A stretch of 33,687 nucleotides of DNA from Baffinella frigidus (taxonomy: Eukaryota > Cryptophyceae > Cryptomonadales > Baffinellaceae), in assembly GCA_026770585.1 (NCBI GenBank), contig MU646306.1, positions 1,358,480-1,392,166 on the forward strand. The letters are read 5' to 3'. A model generated the notes under the pieces. The model had not been told where the DNA came from, ran no database searches, and saw only the letters and a list, made by a program, of their open reading frames with translations. Each line of letters opens with the position of its first letter. Position 1 is the first letter of the stretch. Positions 25,036 to 33,687 of this stretch are shown here, piece by piece. The position numbers were made by a program, and so were the translations under genes.

Positions 25036-28000
25036 CTACACCTGGGTCATGCTGTCGCCGACAGAGCGCGAGACCAAGGTCGCCCCCCCATACGACCCTA
25101 CGGACCGCCGCGAGTCCATGGTCCCGCCCCCGCCCCCGGGAGGCGCCCCCCCCATCTGCACCGAGTAGCCTGACATGACGAAGTCGTCGACGGACGCCAC
25201 GGTGCCCCCCCGGTTCTGAATCGAGGGCTCGAAGGACGGCTGGAGGGGCATCGAGGGTTCGAAGGACGGCTGGCGCATCGAGGGTTCGAAGGAGGGCTGG
25301 AGGGGGACCGTGGATCGGAAGAAGCCGAGGGAGCCCTGCGGAGGGGTTGGAGTGTGAGAGAGCTTCATGCGACTGGTCACGCCGGGGGGAAACCGCGGAG
25401 ATGAACATCAAAGAGAATCGTCGCCTGTTTATAAAATAAAACCTACATGTGGCTAAGCAACACCTTCTGCAGAGGATGTGTGAGGGAACTGGTCACGCTG
25501 CCACGGTTTAAGCGTGGGGACGTGACCAGCTGTCGTACAAATCCTGGACTGCGAGCGCAAAACCAACATTTAGGAAAAGGCTGGGATCAGCCTGTAGTGG
25601 ACACTGGCAAGCAGCCTCCCCAAGTTGAGGATGCCTTCTCTCTCTCTCTCTCTCTCTCTCGCTCTCTCCCTCTCTCTCTCTCCCTCTCTCCCCCTCTCTC
25701 TCTCTCTTCTTCTCTATCTCTATCTCTCTCTCCCACCTGCGCGTCTGCCCCAAGCGTATGCCGTGCCACTTGCTGCATGGCCATGCCGGATTCCATGGAT
25801 CCGGGGCCGTAGGGAACCTGGTTGATCCACGTACGAAACAGACAGTGTTAGTCAACCGTCTCCACGTACGAAACATGCGTCAGTCGACCGTCGTGGGAAT
25901 AAACCGTCGTACGACGTCGAACTACGAGTCCCACGACTGTTGACTAACGCTGTCTGTTTCGTACGCGGACGCTGCCCAAACCGGTCAGGGTACAACACAC
26001 ACACGTTGACAAGTCGAGAGGGGGGGGGGGGGGGGGATGCACCTGGGCGATATTCATCGGCGGGTTTGGCGCGGGCGGCGCGGAGACGAAGTAGCTGGAC
26101 GGCGGTTGCTGCATCGAATACGACGGCTGCAGCGGTGCCATCTCCCTCTGCGGTTTGGGGTGTGGGTTGAGGGTTGAGGGTTGAGGGTTGGGGGTTGAGG
26201 GTTGAGGGTTGAGGGTTGAGGGTTTAGGGTTTAGGGTTGAGGGTTTAGGGTTGAGGGTTGAGGGTTGAGGGTTGAGGGTTGGGGGTTGAGGGTTGAGGGT
26301 TGAGGGTTGAGGGTTTAGGGTTTAGGGTTGAGGGTTGAGGGTTTGTGGTTTATGGTGTAGGATTTATGGTTTATGGTTGAGAGTTTGTGGTTTAGGGTTT
26401 GGGGTTTAGTTTTTTTTTTGGGGTGGGTATGGAGTTTGGGGTTTGTGGTTTATGGTTTAGGATTTAGGGTTTAGGGTTTAGGGTGTAGGCTTTGGGGTGT
26501 AGGGTTTAGGGTTAAGGCTTTGGGGTGTAGGGTTTAGGGCTGAGGGTTTGGGCTTGAGGGTTTAGGGTTCAGGTTTTAGGGTTTGGGGGTTGGGGATTAG
26601 GTTTCATGGTTTATGGTTTAGAGTTTGGGGTTTATTGGTATGGTTTAGAGTTTGGGGTTTATGGTTTGGAGCTTGGGGATTTTGGGTTTAGGGTGTAGGG
26701 TTTGGTTCATGGTTTATGGTTTAGGGTTGGCTTTATGGTTTATGATTTATGGATGATGGTTCATGGATGATGGTTTAGGGTTTATGGTTCAGGGTTTGGG
26801 GTTTAAGGTTTGGGGTTTAGGGTTTAGAGGATAGGGTTTGGGGTTTCGAGTTTATGGTTCAGGGTCCAGGGTTGAGGGTTGAGGTTTCTGGGTTCAGGGT
26901 TTAGGGTTTAGGTTTCAGTGTTTATTGTTTATTGTTCAGGGTTCAAGAAACAGGGTTTAGGATTCAGGGAACGGGGCTTACGTAGACGATCTCATGCGGC
27001 GGCTGCACTTTGGCCGGAGCCTCAGGAGCAACGGGCACCATCGAGACCCCCGCGCCTTGGCCCCTGCCACCCACCATTCGTATCTCAGAGAAGGTTTTGA
27101 TCGAGGCCTTTCCTGCCAACGAAATTACTATACACGTGCTGTACTATTACTAGCCTGATCCGAACTGTGTGGTGTGTTTTTTGTTGGCAGAATGGACTTA
27201 AGTTTTTTTTTGGTTGGCAGAATGGACTTAACTTTTGTTGGCAGAATGGACTTAAGGTTTTTGTTGGCAGAATGGACACAATTCGTGGTATGCCCGCCAC
27301 AGCTGTGGAGGCCAGCGCAGAGGGGGGGAGGGCTGGCGCGGCTCAGGACGACGCCACACTTCACTCCGAGCCACAAGATTTCAGCTAAGTCAACCAGCTC
27401 ACCTAAGTCGACTTTCCCCTGTTTTCGTTTAGATGGACCTGGCCACTATGGACGGCATTTGACTTAAGGCGCTGGCTTTCAGGAGGAGTTGACTTAGGCG
27501 AAATGTTCTGACTCCGAGTGCACTTTGGCTAGCGCAAGTACCAGAGTGTAACTCTATCGAGGTTCCCCGCACACGTGTTCCGGTTGGCGTACACCAAAGT
27601 GGTTGTGGACACCAAAGTGGTTGGCGGGTTGGTCCGGGGGCGGGGGGTGGAGCGTCGAAGGTTTCGGGTGTAGGGCGTAGGATTTAGGGTTCAGTGCTTA
27701 GGGTGTAGGGTTGAGGGTTGAGGGTTGAGGGTTGAGGGTTGCGGGTTGAGGGTGTAGGGAGACGGACCCGAGGTTGGGGAGGGGGTGCGGCTCAGGGTCT
27801 TCGATATGCGAGCGGAGCACTGAGCGCCAGAAGACGAAGTAGGAGAAGGTCAGGAAGATCACCAGAACGACCAAGGGGATCGCCACCTGTGTGGGGTTGG
27901 CGTCCAGGGTTCAGAAAGACCTGACGTTAACGGTGTGCTGAGCTGGGACTAGACGGAAGATGACCAGGACCCCTAACGGGATCGACACCTGAGCACCGGC

Positions 28001-31000
28001 AGACAGACGGAGAGACAGAGAGACAGAGAGACGGGTGGTTGGGGTTCAGGATTTGGGGGTTGGGCGCAGGGTGACGAAGTATGGAAAGGTCAGGAAGATG
28101 GCCAGAACAACCAACGGGACCACCACCTGAGTGGGGTTGGCGTCCAGGGTTAAAATTCAGGTGACGTCAAAGGTGTGCTGAGCTTGCAGGGCTCGCAGGA
28201 AATTTCCACCGACAATCCAGTCGAATTGGATCTCGAAATGTCGGTTCACAAGATATTTGTAGAGACATTCCGGTAGGACTTGTCGCGTTTTCGACTTCGA
28301 GATTTCAAGATTTCAGACTTCAAAAAGGTTTTAAAGGGCGTAAAACGTTTTAAAACACACCGTTTCAAATCTCATGGTACAAATGAAGACTCGAAGTCTT
28401 GAAGTCTCGAAATCGAAAACGCGACAAGTCCTACCGGAATAGCTCTAACGAAAAAAATATATTTAGAACACGAACATAACTAGGCCGATCGCTACTACCG
28501 GCCGGGAGTTTGTTTCCAGGAAGTGAATCGATCCTCTCAGTGTGAGACGTTGGCTCGGGACCAAAGTGGATCCTCCTCCCTGAGGAACACGTTTGTTGCA
28601 GGGCCCGCACGGGGGGCGTAACCCCCCCGCACCTACCCCCGGTCGGGACTTTGCTTTCAGGGAGCGGATCATGGAGTGAGGGGTTGTTCGGAGGGGTGGG
28701 GTGCGGGGGGGCGAGACCCAGTAGGCGCGCCCCCAGGCATAGCAAGCTGGGCTAGCGGACTATCCTCAAGTTGACATGCTGGGTCCCCGGTGCAAACCCG
28801 TCAACTTTGGCGCGGGAAAGGCCCCTGGCTGAGACTCAGTATGCGAGGTTGGTTCGGGGGTAGGGTGTGGGGGAGGTTCGTTCGAGAGTAGGGTGTGGGG
28901 GAGGTTCGTTCGAGAGTAGGGTGTGGGGGAGGTTCGTTCGAGGGTAGGGTGTCGGGGAGGTTCGTTCGAGGGTGGGGGGCGGGGGGGCGAGACCCAGTAG
29001 GCGCGCCCCCAGTCATAACAGGATGAGATGCTCTCCCCCTGTTGCGTGCGCGCTACCACGCACTCCTTGAACCTGCCGGGCGGTTTTTGTCCAGGCCGTT
29101 ACATGCCGTGAGGTGGCGCAACGGGATTGAACCCCGGCGCGCAGTTGATGTATGCGAATGTGAAAGGTTATGCAGGGACAACTGGCTCAAGAAGGTAGCA
29201 GATTGAGATTCTCTCCCCTTGTTGCGTCCGCGCTACCACGCACTCCTTGAACCTGCCGGGGAGGTTTGTGGTTTGGGGTTTGGAGTTGGGGACTGGGGTG
29301 TGAGGTTTGTGGTTTGTGGTTTGTGGTTTGTGGTTTGTGGTTTGGGGTTTGGGGTTTGGGGTTTGGGGTTTGGGGTTTGGGGTTCATGCATAAGGGTTTA
29401 GGGTTCGTGGTTGATGGCCATGTGGCGCGCGCCGTCACTAATTCGAGTCTCGTGGTTACCCCGTGCCTGGGTGTCACCAACCCGCTCCTGGTGGCTACCC
29501 CACAACAGGGACTGCCCCCCCCAGCTTGATTTAGACCCCAGATTTACACAACCCCCAGCTTTATTTAACTGGGTAGTTGGGCAACCCCCAGCCTTATGTA
29601 ACTGCCAGCTTTATTTAACTAGGTAGTTGGGTTTATTTAACTGGGCAGTTGGGTGGTCTGACCAGAGGGACTGGACGTCGCTGGAGAGGAGGGGGGCGAT
29701 GAGGAACCCCACAAGGCACATCTGCCGCGCACCCGCGATCACCTGCGCCCAACGGGAAACGCGTTAGCAGACAAGTGCATGTGAGTACGGACCCGAAATA
29801 GCCTCCCGCCTAAAGTGGTCACCCCAAAGTCATCTTCCGAGGCGGGCCCATCTCGGGTCCGGAGATGACTCACAGTGCACGGCAGACGAGGTTTGGCGAT
29901 CACCCGCGCCGCCGGGAAACGCTCAGCGGACACTGCAAAGCAAACGAGGTTTCGAGTGTTGAGTGTGATGACATGCCATCAAACCTCCCCTGCAGCTTCA
30001 AGAAGTGCGTGGTAGCGCAACAAGGGGAGAGCATCGCATCCTTCTGCCTTCTTGAGCCAGTTGTCTCTGCATAACCTTTCATATCCGCATACATCAACTG
30101 CACGCCTGGGAGTCCTGGGAGTGTCCCGGGGAGTTCATAGGTGTCCACGTCTTCGTGTGAAGAGAAACGGTTGCAATCATTTGTGTACGACGAAATGGAC
30201 GTGGCGTATATGCGTGGTGGGGCGAGACCACAGGGGCAAAGCATCAGGGTGTGTTCGTGTGATGGCAGGCGGATTACTGGGAGTGTGCCCTGGTGGTCCG
30301 AACAAGGTTCGTGCCAGGAAAACGAGCGTGTCTGGTTCATGTGTGGTTGGGGGGAGTTGTGGGGCGGAACCACGGGGAACACAGGGGCGAATATATATGT
30401 GTGGGGCATATATGTGTGGGGCGTATATGTGTGGGGCGTATATGTGTGGGGCGGGACCACGGGGGCGAAGCAGTCGCGGAGCGGGCCGGCGAAGAGCGAG
30501 ACCGTGACGCACGCGCTGTGCGTCTCTGACCCGCTCCCCCCGAACATCTCCCCAACCTGGGTGGTGTGGGGTGCGGGGTGAGGGGTTTGGGGTGAGGGGT
30601 GAGGGTTTGGGTTCAGGGGTGAGGGGGGAGGGGGGAGGGGGGATGGGTTTGAGGTTTTGGGTTTTGGGTTTGGGATTTGGGGTTTAGGGTTTAGCGTTGA
30701 GGGTTGAGGGTGTAGGGTTTAGATTCGATGAGCCTTAGGGCGCCCCGCAGTCGATTCTAACCGATACATGCCCCGGGTTTATCTCAGAAAACGAGTTTTA
30801 GAACTCGTTTTCTGAGATAAGGGTGGAGCGCGCCGCGACACCAGTGTTGGCGCGGGCCGCGAGCTTACCTTAACACTCAACCCTAAAGGCTAAACCCTCA
30901 ACCTCAATCGTCAACCCTCAACCATCAACCCTCAACCTTTACCACCTCGACGACAGTCTTGGGGCGCGCAGCGAGGTTACCTTCCAGGAAAACATCGCCA

Positions 31001-33430
31001 AAAGTTGACGCGTTGTTTGCAGGTTTCCACTACTCATAAGCTGACTGTGCGGGATTTCAAGGGGCGAACCTCGACGACGGTCTTGACGCGCACCTCAGTG
31101 CAAACCCGTGCGCGAACCGCGCCGCAAAGTGCAATACCGTATGCGAACGGAAGCATCCCCCTGGTGGAGCGCACCTCGACGACGGTCTTGGCGCGCGCCA
31201 CGAGGCTACCATCCCAGGAAATAACGAGATTTTTAGGCGTTATTTCCCGTTTGCAAGTTTTCACTCGTAACCTGGTTGCAGATTTTCGAGCGAGGGGCGC
31301 ACTTCGACGACGGTCTTGGCGCGGGGTTGTCTAAACCCGTAACCCTAAACTCAAAACTCTCAACCTCCAACCCTCAACCCGCAAACCTCAACCCTCAACC
31401 CTCAACCCGCAATCCTCAACGCTCAAACCACAACCCCCTAACCCCAACCCTGAACCCTGAAACCTGAACCCTGAACCCTGAACCCGGAACACCTCGACGA
31501 CGGTCTTGGCGCGGGCAGCGAGGTTGCCGACAACAGAGGCCGTCATCGCCAGGAACGTCGCCGTCACCACCGATCCTGCCCACCACGCCATAAGTCACCA
31601 CCGCCCCTGCGCGCCACGTCATAAGTCACAACTCCGAACGTGCTAAGTCACCATGGTCGTCGCCATGGTCGTCGCCCTTGCCCCCCCCCCCCATTTGGGC
31701 ATCGTGGGCGTCACGGATACAGCCCATCTAAACCATGTGTAAAGCTTCTTACAGGATCGTGCGCACGTGACCATCCGCGCGTGCACAGCTGTGCATCACC
31801 GCAGCGCATTTATCTCAGAAAAGAGATTTTTAAATTCGTTTTCTTAAGTCAATTCCTGTACAAATTCGTCAACTTATTCTTTTCTCTGCGCATAAGTTGA
31901 CAAATTTGAAGGGGGGTTGACTTAAGAAAATGAATTTAAAAATCTCTTTTCTGAGATAAGCATGGGCGTGTTGTCACGCACCGCTGTGGTGTGAAGCACC
32001 ACGCTGGCATGGATGGAGTCGCCGCGTGCTATGCGGCGACGCCGAGACGCGGCCCAGCGCGCGAGGGGAGAGGCGCGAGGGGAGAGGCACGAGGGGAGAG
32101 GGCGCGGGGACAGGCAAGTACCGGAGAGGAACCCGACGAGCGCGCGCCCCCCGGCAGCAAGGCCGACGCAGAGGGGGAAGAGGACGACCGCGACGAGCTG
32201 CAGCCACTGGCCCCGCCTGGTCCCGACGAAGGAAGCTGTCGCGAGCCGGTCCGGGTAGAAGACGGCCTGCGGGGGTTCAGGGTTTAGGGCTGCGAAATAA
32301 ATGGTCAAATTCTCGTCCCTACATGTGAGACACTACACAAAGCTCACTGCGAGGGCGGCGTCCGAGGAGTCACTGCAGCCTCACGAGGCGACTGATATCT
32401 CGGGTGGCGGACGTTTGGATCACGCGGTGTTCGGCTTCAGAGAAACAGAGAAGCATACGGAAGCTGCAGCCACTGGCCCCGCCTGGTCCCGACCAGGGAG
32501 GCTGTCGCGAGCCGGTCCGGGTAGAAGACAGCCTGCGAGGGCGGCATCCGATGAGTCACTGCATCCTCAAGAGATAACGTATATCCACTAGCCCTTGAAG
32601 GTGGCTCAAATGGTGCTCTGTGGCATTTTCGATTGCACTTGCATCGGGGTCGGACCCGACCCCCCGATCCAAGGTGATGTCGAAGACCCTCCAGGGCGAT
32701 ATTTGAGCCACTTGGGATGACTGGTGGATCTCAGTTGGCAGACTTTCGGGCCGGTTTGAGAGCGACAGATGACCATACGCGAGGTGCACTGGGCCCCACG
32801 ACCGACGGGGTTAGAAGATCCGCGCCGGTGTTGCTGCCGGGGGGCGAGCCTCGTGCGTTATACAGGTACGTTATACACCCATACAATATGCTATACAGGT
32901 ACGTTATACACCCATACAATATGCTATACAGGTACGTTATACACCCATACTATATGTTATACACCCATACTATATGTTATACAGGTACGTTATACACCCA
33001 TACTATATGCACAGAGGCGGGGAGGACCTTGTGGGTATCTAGGCTCTAAGGGCACCTAAGGACGCAAAGTGCCCTTATAGCCTAGATACCCACAGACCTG
33101 GAGTTGGGCGAGGGTGCGGCGGTCCGCGCCAGCATTCCGGCGCAGCTGCTGGCAGATCTCGTCCACAAGAATCAATGTCGCCCGTCTGGTGCGTCACTTC
33201 GCATCCTATATACGTACATTATACGTCCTATATACGTACAGTATACGCCCTATATACGTACATTATACGATCGTGTGTTGAGGAAGGGAGGACCTGGAGT
33301 TGGGCAAGGGTGCGGCGATCCGCGCCAGTGTTGCGGCGCAGCTGCTGGCAGATCTCGTCCACAAGAATCCGCGTCGCGGGCCCGATTGCGAGGATGGTCA
33401 GCCCGCCGATGAAGAACGGCACGAAGGCGC
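25036..33430 (-). CDS. Gene C: divergent membrane proton-pyrophosphatase homologue, 3' part, 10 exons
   Basis: Membrane pyrophosphatases couple PPi hydrolysis to H+ (or Na+) pumping across vacuolar-type membranes. Exons, in transcript order: 33430-33294, 32266-32122, 31575-31493, 30556-30458, 29742-29677, 27886-27768, 27063-26982, 26147-26043, 25817-25737, 25335-25036 (TAG at 25036-25038). Phases match at every join, giving 404 residues plus stop; the frame enters from beyond the right edge. Exon 1 (GAFVPFFIGGLTILAIG.., V.E...Q) aligns with the GAMLP...T....G.A family segment. Exon 2 (LVAVVLFPLCVGLAAGG) and exon 3 (SVVTATFLAMTASVVGNLAA, then RAKTVVE) align with the next helices; exon 3 is ungapped over 27 residues. 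Exon 4 aligns with the [20 protein letters not shown] region but lacks most of its catalytic residues. Exon 6 adds an extra hydrophobic segment, and exons 7-10 form a Pro/Gln/Ser-rich tail. The tail ends in TQV, a possible class I PDZ-type ligand. Probably a pseudoenzyme or regulatory paralogue. Confidence 0.8.
25638..25736. repeat. (CT)n microsatellite in gene C intron 9
   Basis: About 95 bp of CT/CCCT. On the gene C sense strand it is a GA-purine tract directly after the exon 9 donor. Confidence 0.9.
25830..25965. mobile_element. Foldback MITE abutting a gene C acceptor
   Basis: Terminal inverted repeats of 27 bp (CGTACGAAACAGACAGTGTT then AGTCAAC; one mismatch) enclose about 80 bp with internal TACGACGT-type palindromes. 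Its end is only 12 bases from gene C exon 9 (starts 25817), so the element supplies most of that 3' splice-site context. Confidence 0.82.
26150..26960. repeat. GGGTTGAGG / GGGTTTAGG array in gene C intron 7
   Basis: More than 0.8 kb of TTGAGGG and TTTAGGG units, nearly filling the intron between exons 8 and 7. C-rich on the sense strand. Confidence 0.88.
27160..27270. repeat. TTGGCAGAATGGACTTAA minisatellite
   Basis: Four units containing TTGGCAGAATGGAC at 27183-27277, about 29-32 bp apart, in gene C intron 6. Confidence 0.85.
27940..28145 (-). repeat. Two decoy copies of the gene C exon 6 start
   Basis: The exon 6 acceptor and start (CAG then GTGGCGATCCCCTTGGTCGT, true start 27886) recur near 27986 and 28126. 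The latter still reads VVPLVVLAIFLTF-like sequence before diverging. GTGGGGTTGGCGTCCAGGGT on the plus strand is repeated with it. Confidence 0.8.
28261..28446. mobile_element. Foldback MITE in gene C intron 5
   Basis: A perfect 28-bp inverted repeat, ATTCCGGTAGGACTTGTCGC then GTTTTCGA (28267-28294) against 28413-28440, with imperfect pairing extending on both sides. Noncoding. Confidence 0.82.
28450..29670. repeat. Gene C intron 5: duplicated segments and TTGGGG arrays
   Basis: GGGGGCGAGACCCAGTAGGC occurs at about 28708 and 28985, and GCTACCACGCACTCCTTGAA at about 29050 and 29233. GGAGGTTCGTTCGAG(A/G)GTAG units repeat at 28860-28975, TGTGGTTTG units at 29265-29390, and CAGCTTTATTTAACT units at 29550-29650. 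No exon is visible. Confidence 0.65.
29880..29925 (-). repeat. Decoy copy of the gene C exon 5 acceptor
   Basis: The plus-strand segment GGCGATCACCCGCGCCGCCG then GGAAACGC corresponds to GCGATCACCTGCGCCCAACG then GGAAACGC around the true acceptor at 29743, but the CAG has mutated. Confidence 0.6.
30200..30457 (-). repeat. Copies of the gene C exon 4 end and an ATATGTGTGGGG minisatellite
   Basis: The donor context (GGGACCACGGGGGCGAAGC on plus at 30453) recurs at about 30229 (GAGACCACAGGGGCAAAGC) and 30367. Between them are four GGGGC(A/G)TATATGTGT units at about 30395-30450. Confidence 0.7.
30560..30730. repeat. GGGTGAGGG/GGGTTTGGG array in gene C intron 3
   Basis: G-rich on plus, C-rich in gene C sense; directly upstream of exon 4. 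Confidence 0.75.
30778..30822. mobile_element. Solo foldback of the TTATCTCAGAAAA MITE family
   Basis: TTATCTCAGAAAACGAGTT and its complement are separated by about four bases. It shares its outer 13 bases with the 155-bp element at 31807-31961 and so looks like an internally deleted member. Confidence 0.75.
30835..31330 (-). repeat. Four to five decoy copies of the gene C exon 3 end
   Basis: The exon end GCCAAGACCGTCGTCGAG then GT (true donor at 31492) is copied with donors near 31174, 31070 and 30954, plus weaker forms near 31302 and 30860. Copies carry the preceding CTCGCTGCCCGC-like sequence and are spaced about 100-180 bases apart. Confidence 0.83.
31330..31490. repeat. CCCTCAACC/CCCTGAACC array, opposite orientation
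   Basis: Here the plus strand is C-rich, so the gene C sense strand is G-rich, unlike most other intron arrays in this window. A second such block is at 30870-30945. Confidence 0.75.
31807..31961. mobile_element. 155-bp MITE, TTATCTCAGAAAA family
   Basis: Terminal inverted repeats of about 43 bp (TTATCTCAGAAAAGAGATTT at the left; AAATCTCTTTTCTGAGATAA at the right) with a second inner pair AAGTCAA/TTGACTT. Lies in gene C intron 2. Confidence 0.85.
32340..32570 (-). repeat. Decoy copy of the gene C exon 2 start
   Basis: Minus-strand CAG followed by GCTGTCTTCTACCCGGACCG copies the true start at 32266 and stays nearly identical for about 70 bases (32467-32536). GCGAGGGCGGC(G/A)TCCGA(G/T)GAGT on plus is duplicated at 32350 and 32536. 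Confidence 0.83.
32860..33010. repeat. TACAGGTACGTTATACACCC minisatellite
   Basis: About five units of 20-33 bp built from TATACAGGTACGTTATACACCCATAC pieces. A related TATATACGTACATTATACG set lies at 33205-33270. Both are in gene C intron 1. Confidence 0.85.
33031..33093. mobile_element. 63-bp foldback element
   Basis: GTGGGTATCTAGGCTCTAAG then GGCAC pairs with GTGCCCTTATAGCCTAGATA then CCCAC across a 13-base loop, with two mismatches. It directly borders a decoy donor of gene C exon 1. Confidence 0.75.
33098..33180 (-). repeat. Duplicated 3' half of gene C exon 1 with donor
   Basis: Minus-strand sequence reads LVDEICQQLRRNAGADRRTL AQLQ followed by GTCTGTGG, almost identical to the true exon end at 33294. 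It lacks its own acceptor. Confidence 0.85.
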
Positions 33431-33495
33431 CTGGTGTAGGGTTTGAGGTTTTGAGGTTTGGGGTGTAGGGATTCGGGTCCGAAGACTGCATGTAT

Positions 33496-33572
33496 CTCGC
33501 CCACTAGGATGCGTGGGGCGGGGCCGATGGCGAGGATGGTTAGCCCGCCGATGAAGAAGGGTACGAAGACGC
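33496..33572 (-). repeat. Duplicated 5' half of gene C exon 1 with acceptor
   Basis: After CAACAG the minus strand reads GVFVPFFIGGLTILAIGPAP RILVGE, a diverged copy of the true exon start at 33430. The frame stays open into repeat sequence. It could be an alternative first part, but it lacks the downstream half. Confidence 0.8.
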
Positions 33573-33632
33573 CTGTTGGGGTTTTGGGGTTTTGGGATTT
33601 TGGGGTGAGGAGTTACGGTTTGGGGTCCTAAG

Positions 33633-33642
33633 CAAGCAAGCA

Positions 33643-33687
<45 letters not shown>
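33633..33687. repeat. (CCAG)n tract at the right edge
   Basis: AAGC repeats become CCAG repeats that continue to the last base, a plausible reason for the sequence to end here. Confidence 0.9.

Larger units (their letters stand above)
25036..27063 (-). other. Gene C exons 7-10: Pro/Gln/Ser-rich C-terminal tail with repeats
   Basis: Plant and bacterial membrane pyrophosphatases end soon after the AP(F/L)F helix. This protein continues for about 230 more residues after it. Exon 6 first encodes a hydrophobic stretch (VAIPLVVLVIFLTFSYFVFW) and a basic-acidic SVLRSHIEDPEPHP. Exon 7 is VPVAPEAPAKVQPP-rich. Exon 8 contains QPSYSMQQPPSSYF. Exon 9 begins VPYGPGSMESGMAMQQ. Exon 10 has three repeats of QPSFEPS(M/I), a Gly-rich run and an Arg/Ser-rich end terminating TQV. 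The tail looks disordered and may be a docking or regulatory region; that is inference from composition. Confidence 0.72.
30458..31575 (-). other. Gene C exons 3-4: degenerate PPase active-site motifs
   Basis: In active plant enzymes this region reads GGAWDNAKKYIE followed by [27 protein letters not shown], and it supplies Mg-PPi ligands. Here exon 3 reads VGNLAARAKTVVE: the WDNAKK Asp and Asn become Ala and Arg, and one Lys is kept. Exon 4 reads GSETHSACVTVSLFAGPLRD then CFAPV. GS, H, A, V, PL, the final D and P are retained in register, but the first two Asp of [10 protein letters not shown] become Ser and Gly and the Lys becomes Arg. The frames are open and splice signals are intact, so this does not look like simple decay. 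Loss of hydrolysis is inferred from residue identity only. Confidence 0.75.

Noticed and set aside
33496-33572. True upstream exon of gene C
   Set aside because: It repeats the first half of the 33430-33294 exon and ends in repeat sequence without a usable donor, so I treat it as a decoy duplicate.

Overview
This window is eukaryotic nuclear DNA. The reading frames are cut into many short exons (33-300 nt) bounded by GT-AG introns, and the introns consist largely of degenerate CCCTAAA/TTTAGGG-type arrays, microsatellites and small foldback transposons. The TTTAGGG-like repeats, the GC-rich exons and a plant-type membrane pyrophosphatase homologue fit a unicellular alga. A prasinophyte-like green alga is my guess, but the sequence does not settle the lineage. 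There is no bacterial operon structure, and almost every long open frame is a repeat artefact.

Three genes can be assembled by hand. Gene A (plus strand, 395-4957, 5' end beyond the left edge) has seven exons that join in frame into a 235-residue C-terminal part of a low-complexity, probably disordered protein that I do not recognise. Gene B (minus strand, 20641 down to 9009) is complete. Its 21 exons join without a frame break into a 626-residue RAD21/SCC1 alpha-kleisin, the ring-closing cohesin subunit, with the N-terminal kleisin domain, a perfect [DS]xExxR separase-type site and the C-terminal winged helix. Gene C (minus strand, 33430 down to 25036, 5' end beyond the right edge) has ten exons coding for the last 404 residues of a membrane-bound proton pyrophosphatase homologue. 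It aligns almost without gaps to the family but has lost key active-site residues, and it carries an extra membrane segment and a long Pro/Ser/Gln-rich tail.

Genes A and B converge on an intergenic region (4958-9008) with hairpins, three copies of one TA-flanked MITE, minisatellites and a 330-base assembly gap. Between B and C (20642-25035) lie GC-rich unassigned sequence, about 0.9 kb of degenerate telomere-like array, and two more copies of the same MITE.

The most striking feature is architectural. At more than fifteen exon boundaries, in all three genes, the intron contains one to six tandem degraded copies of the junction itself (exon edge plus splice site). The copies always lie on the intron side: upstream of acceptors and downstream of donors. 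This suggests that introns here grow by tandem duplication across exon-intron junctions, leaving rows of decoy splice sites.
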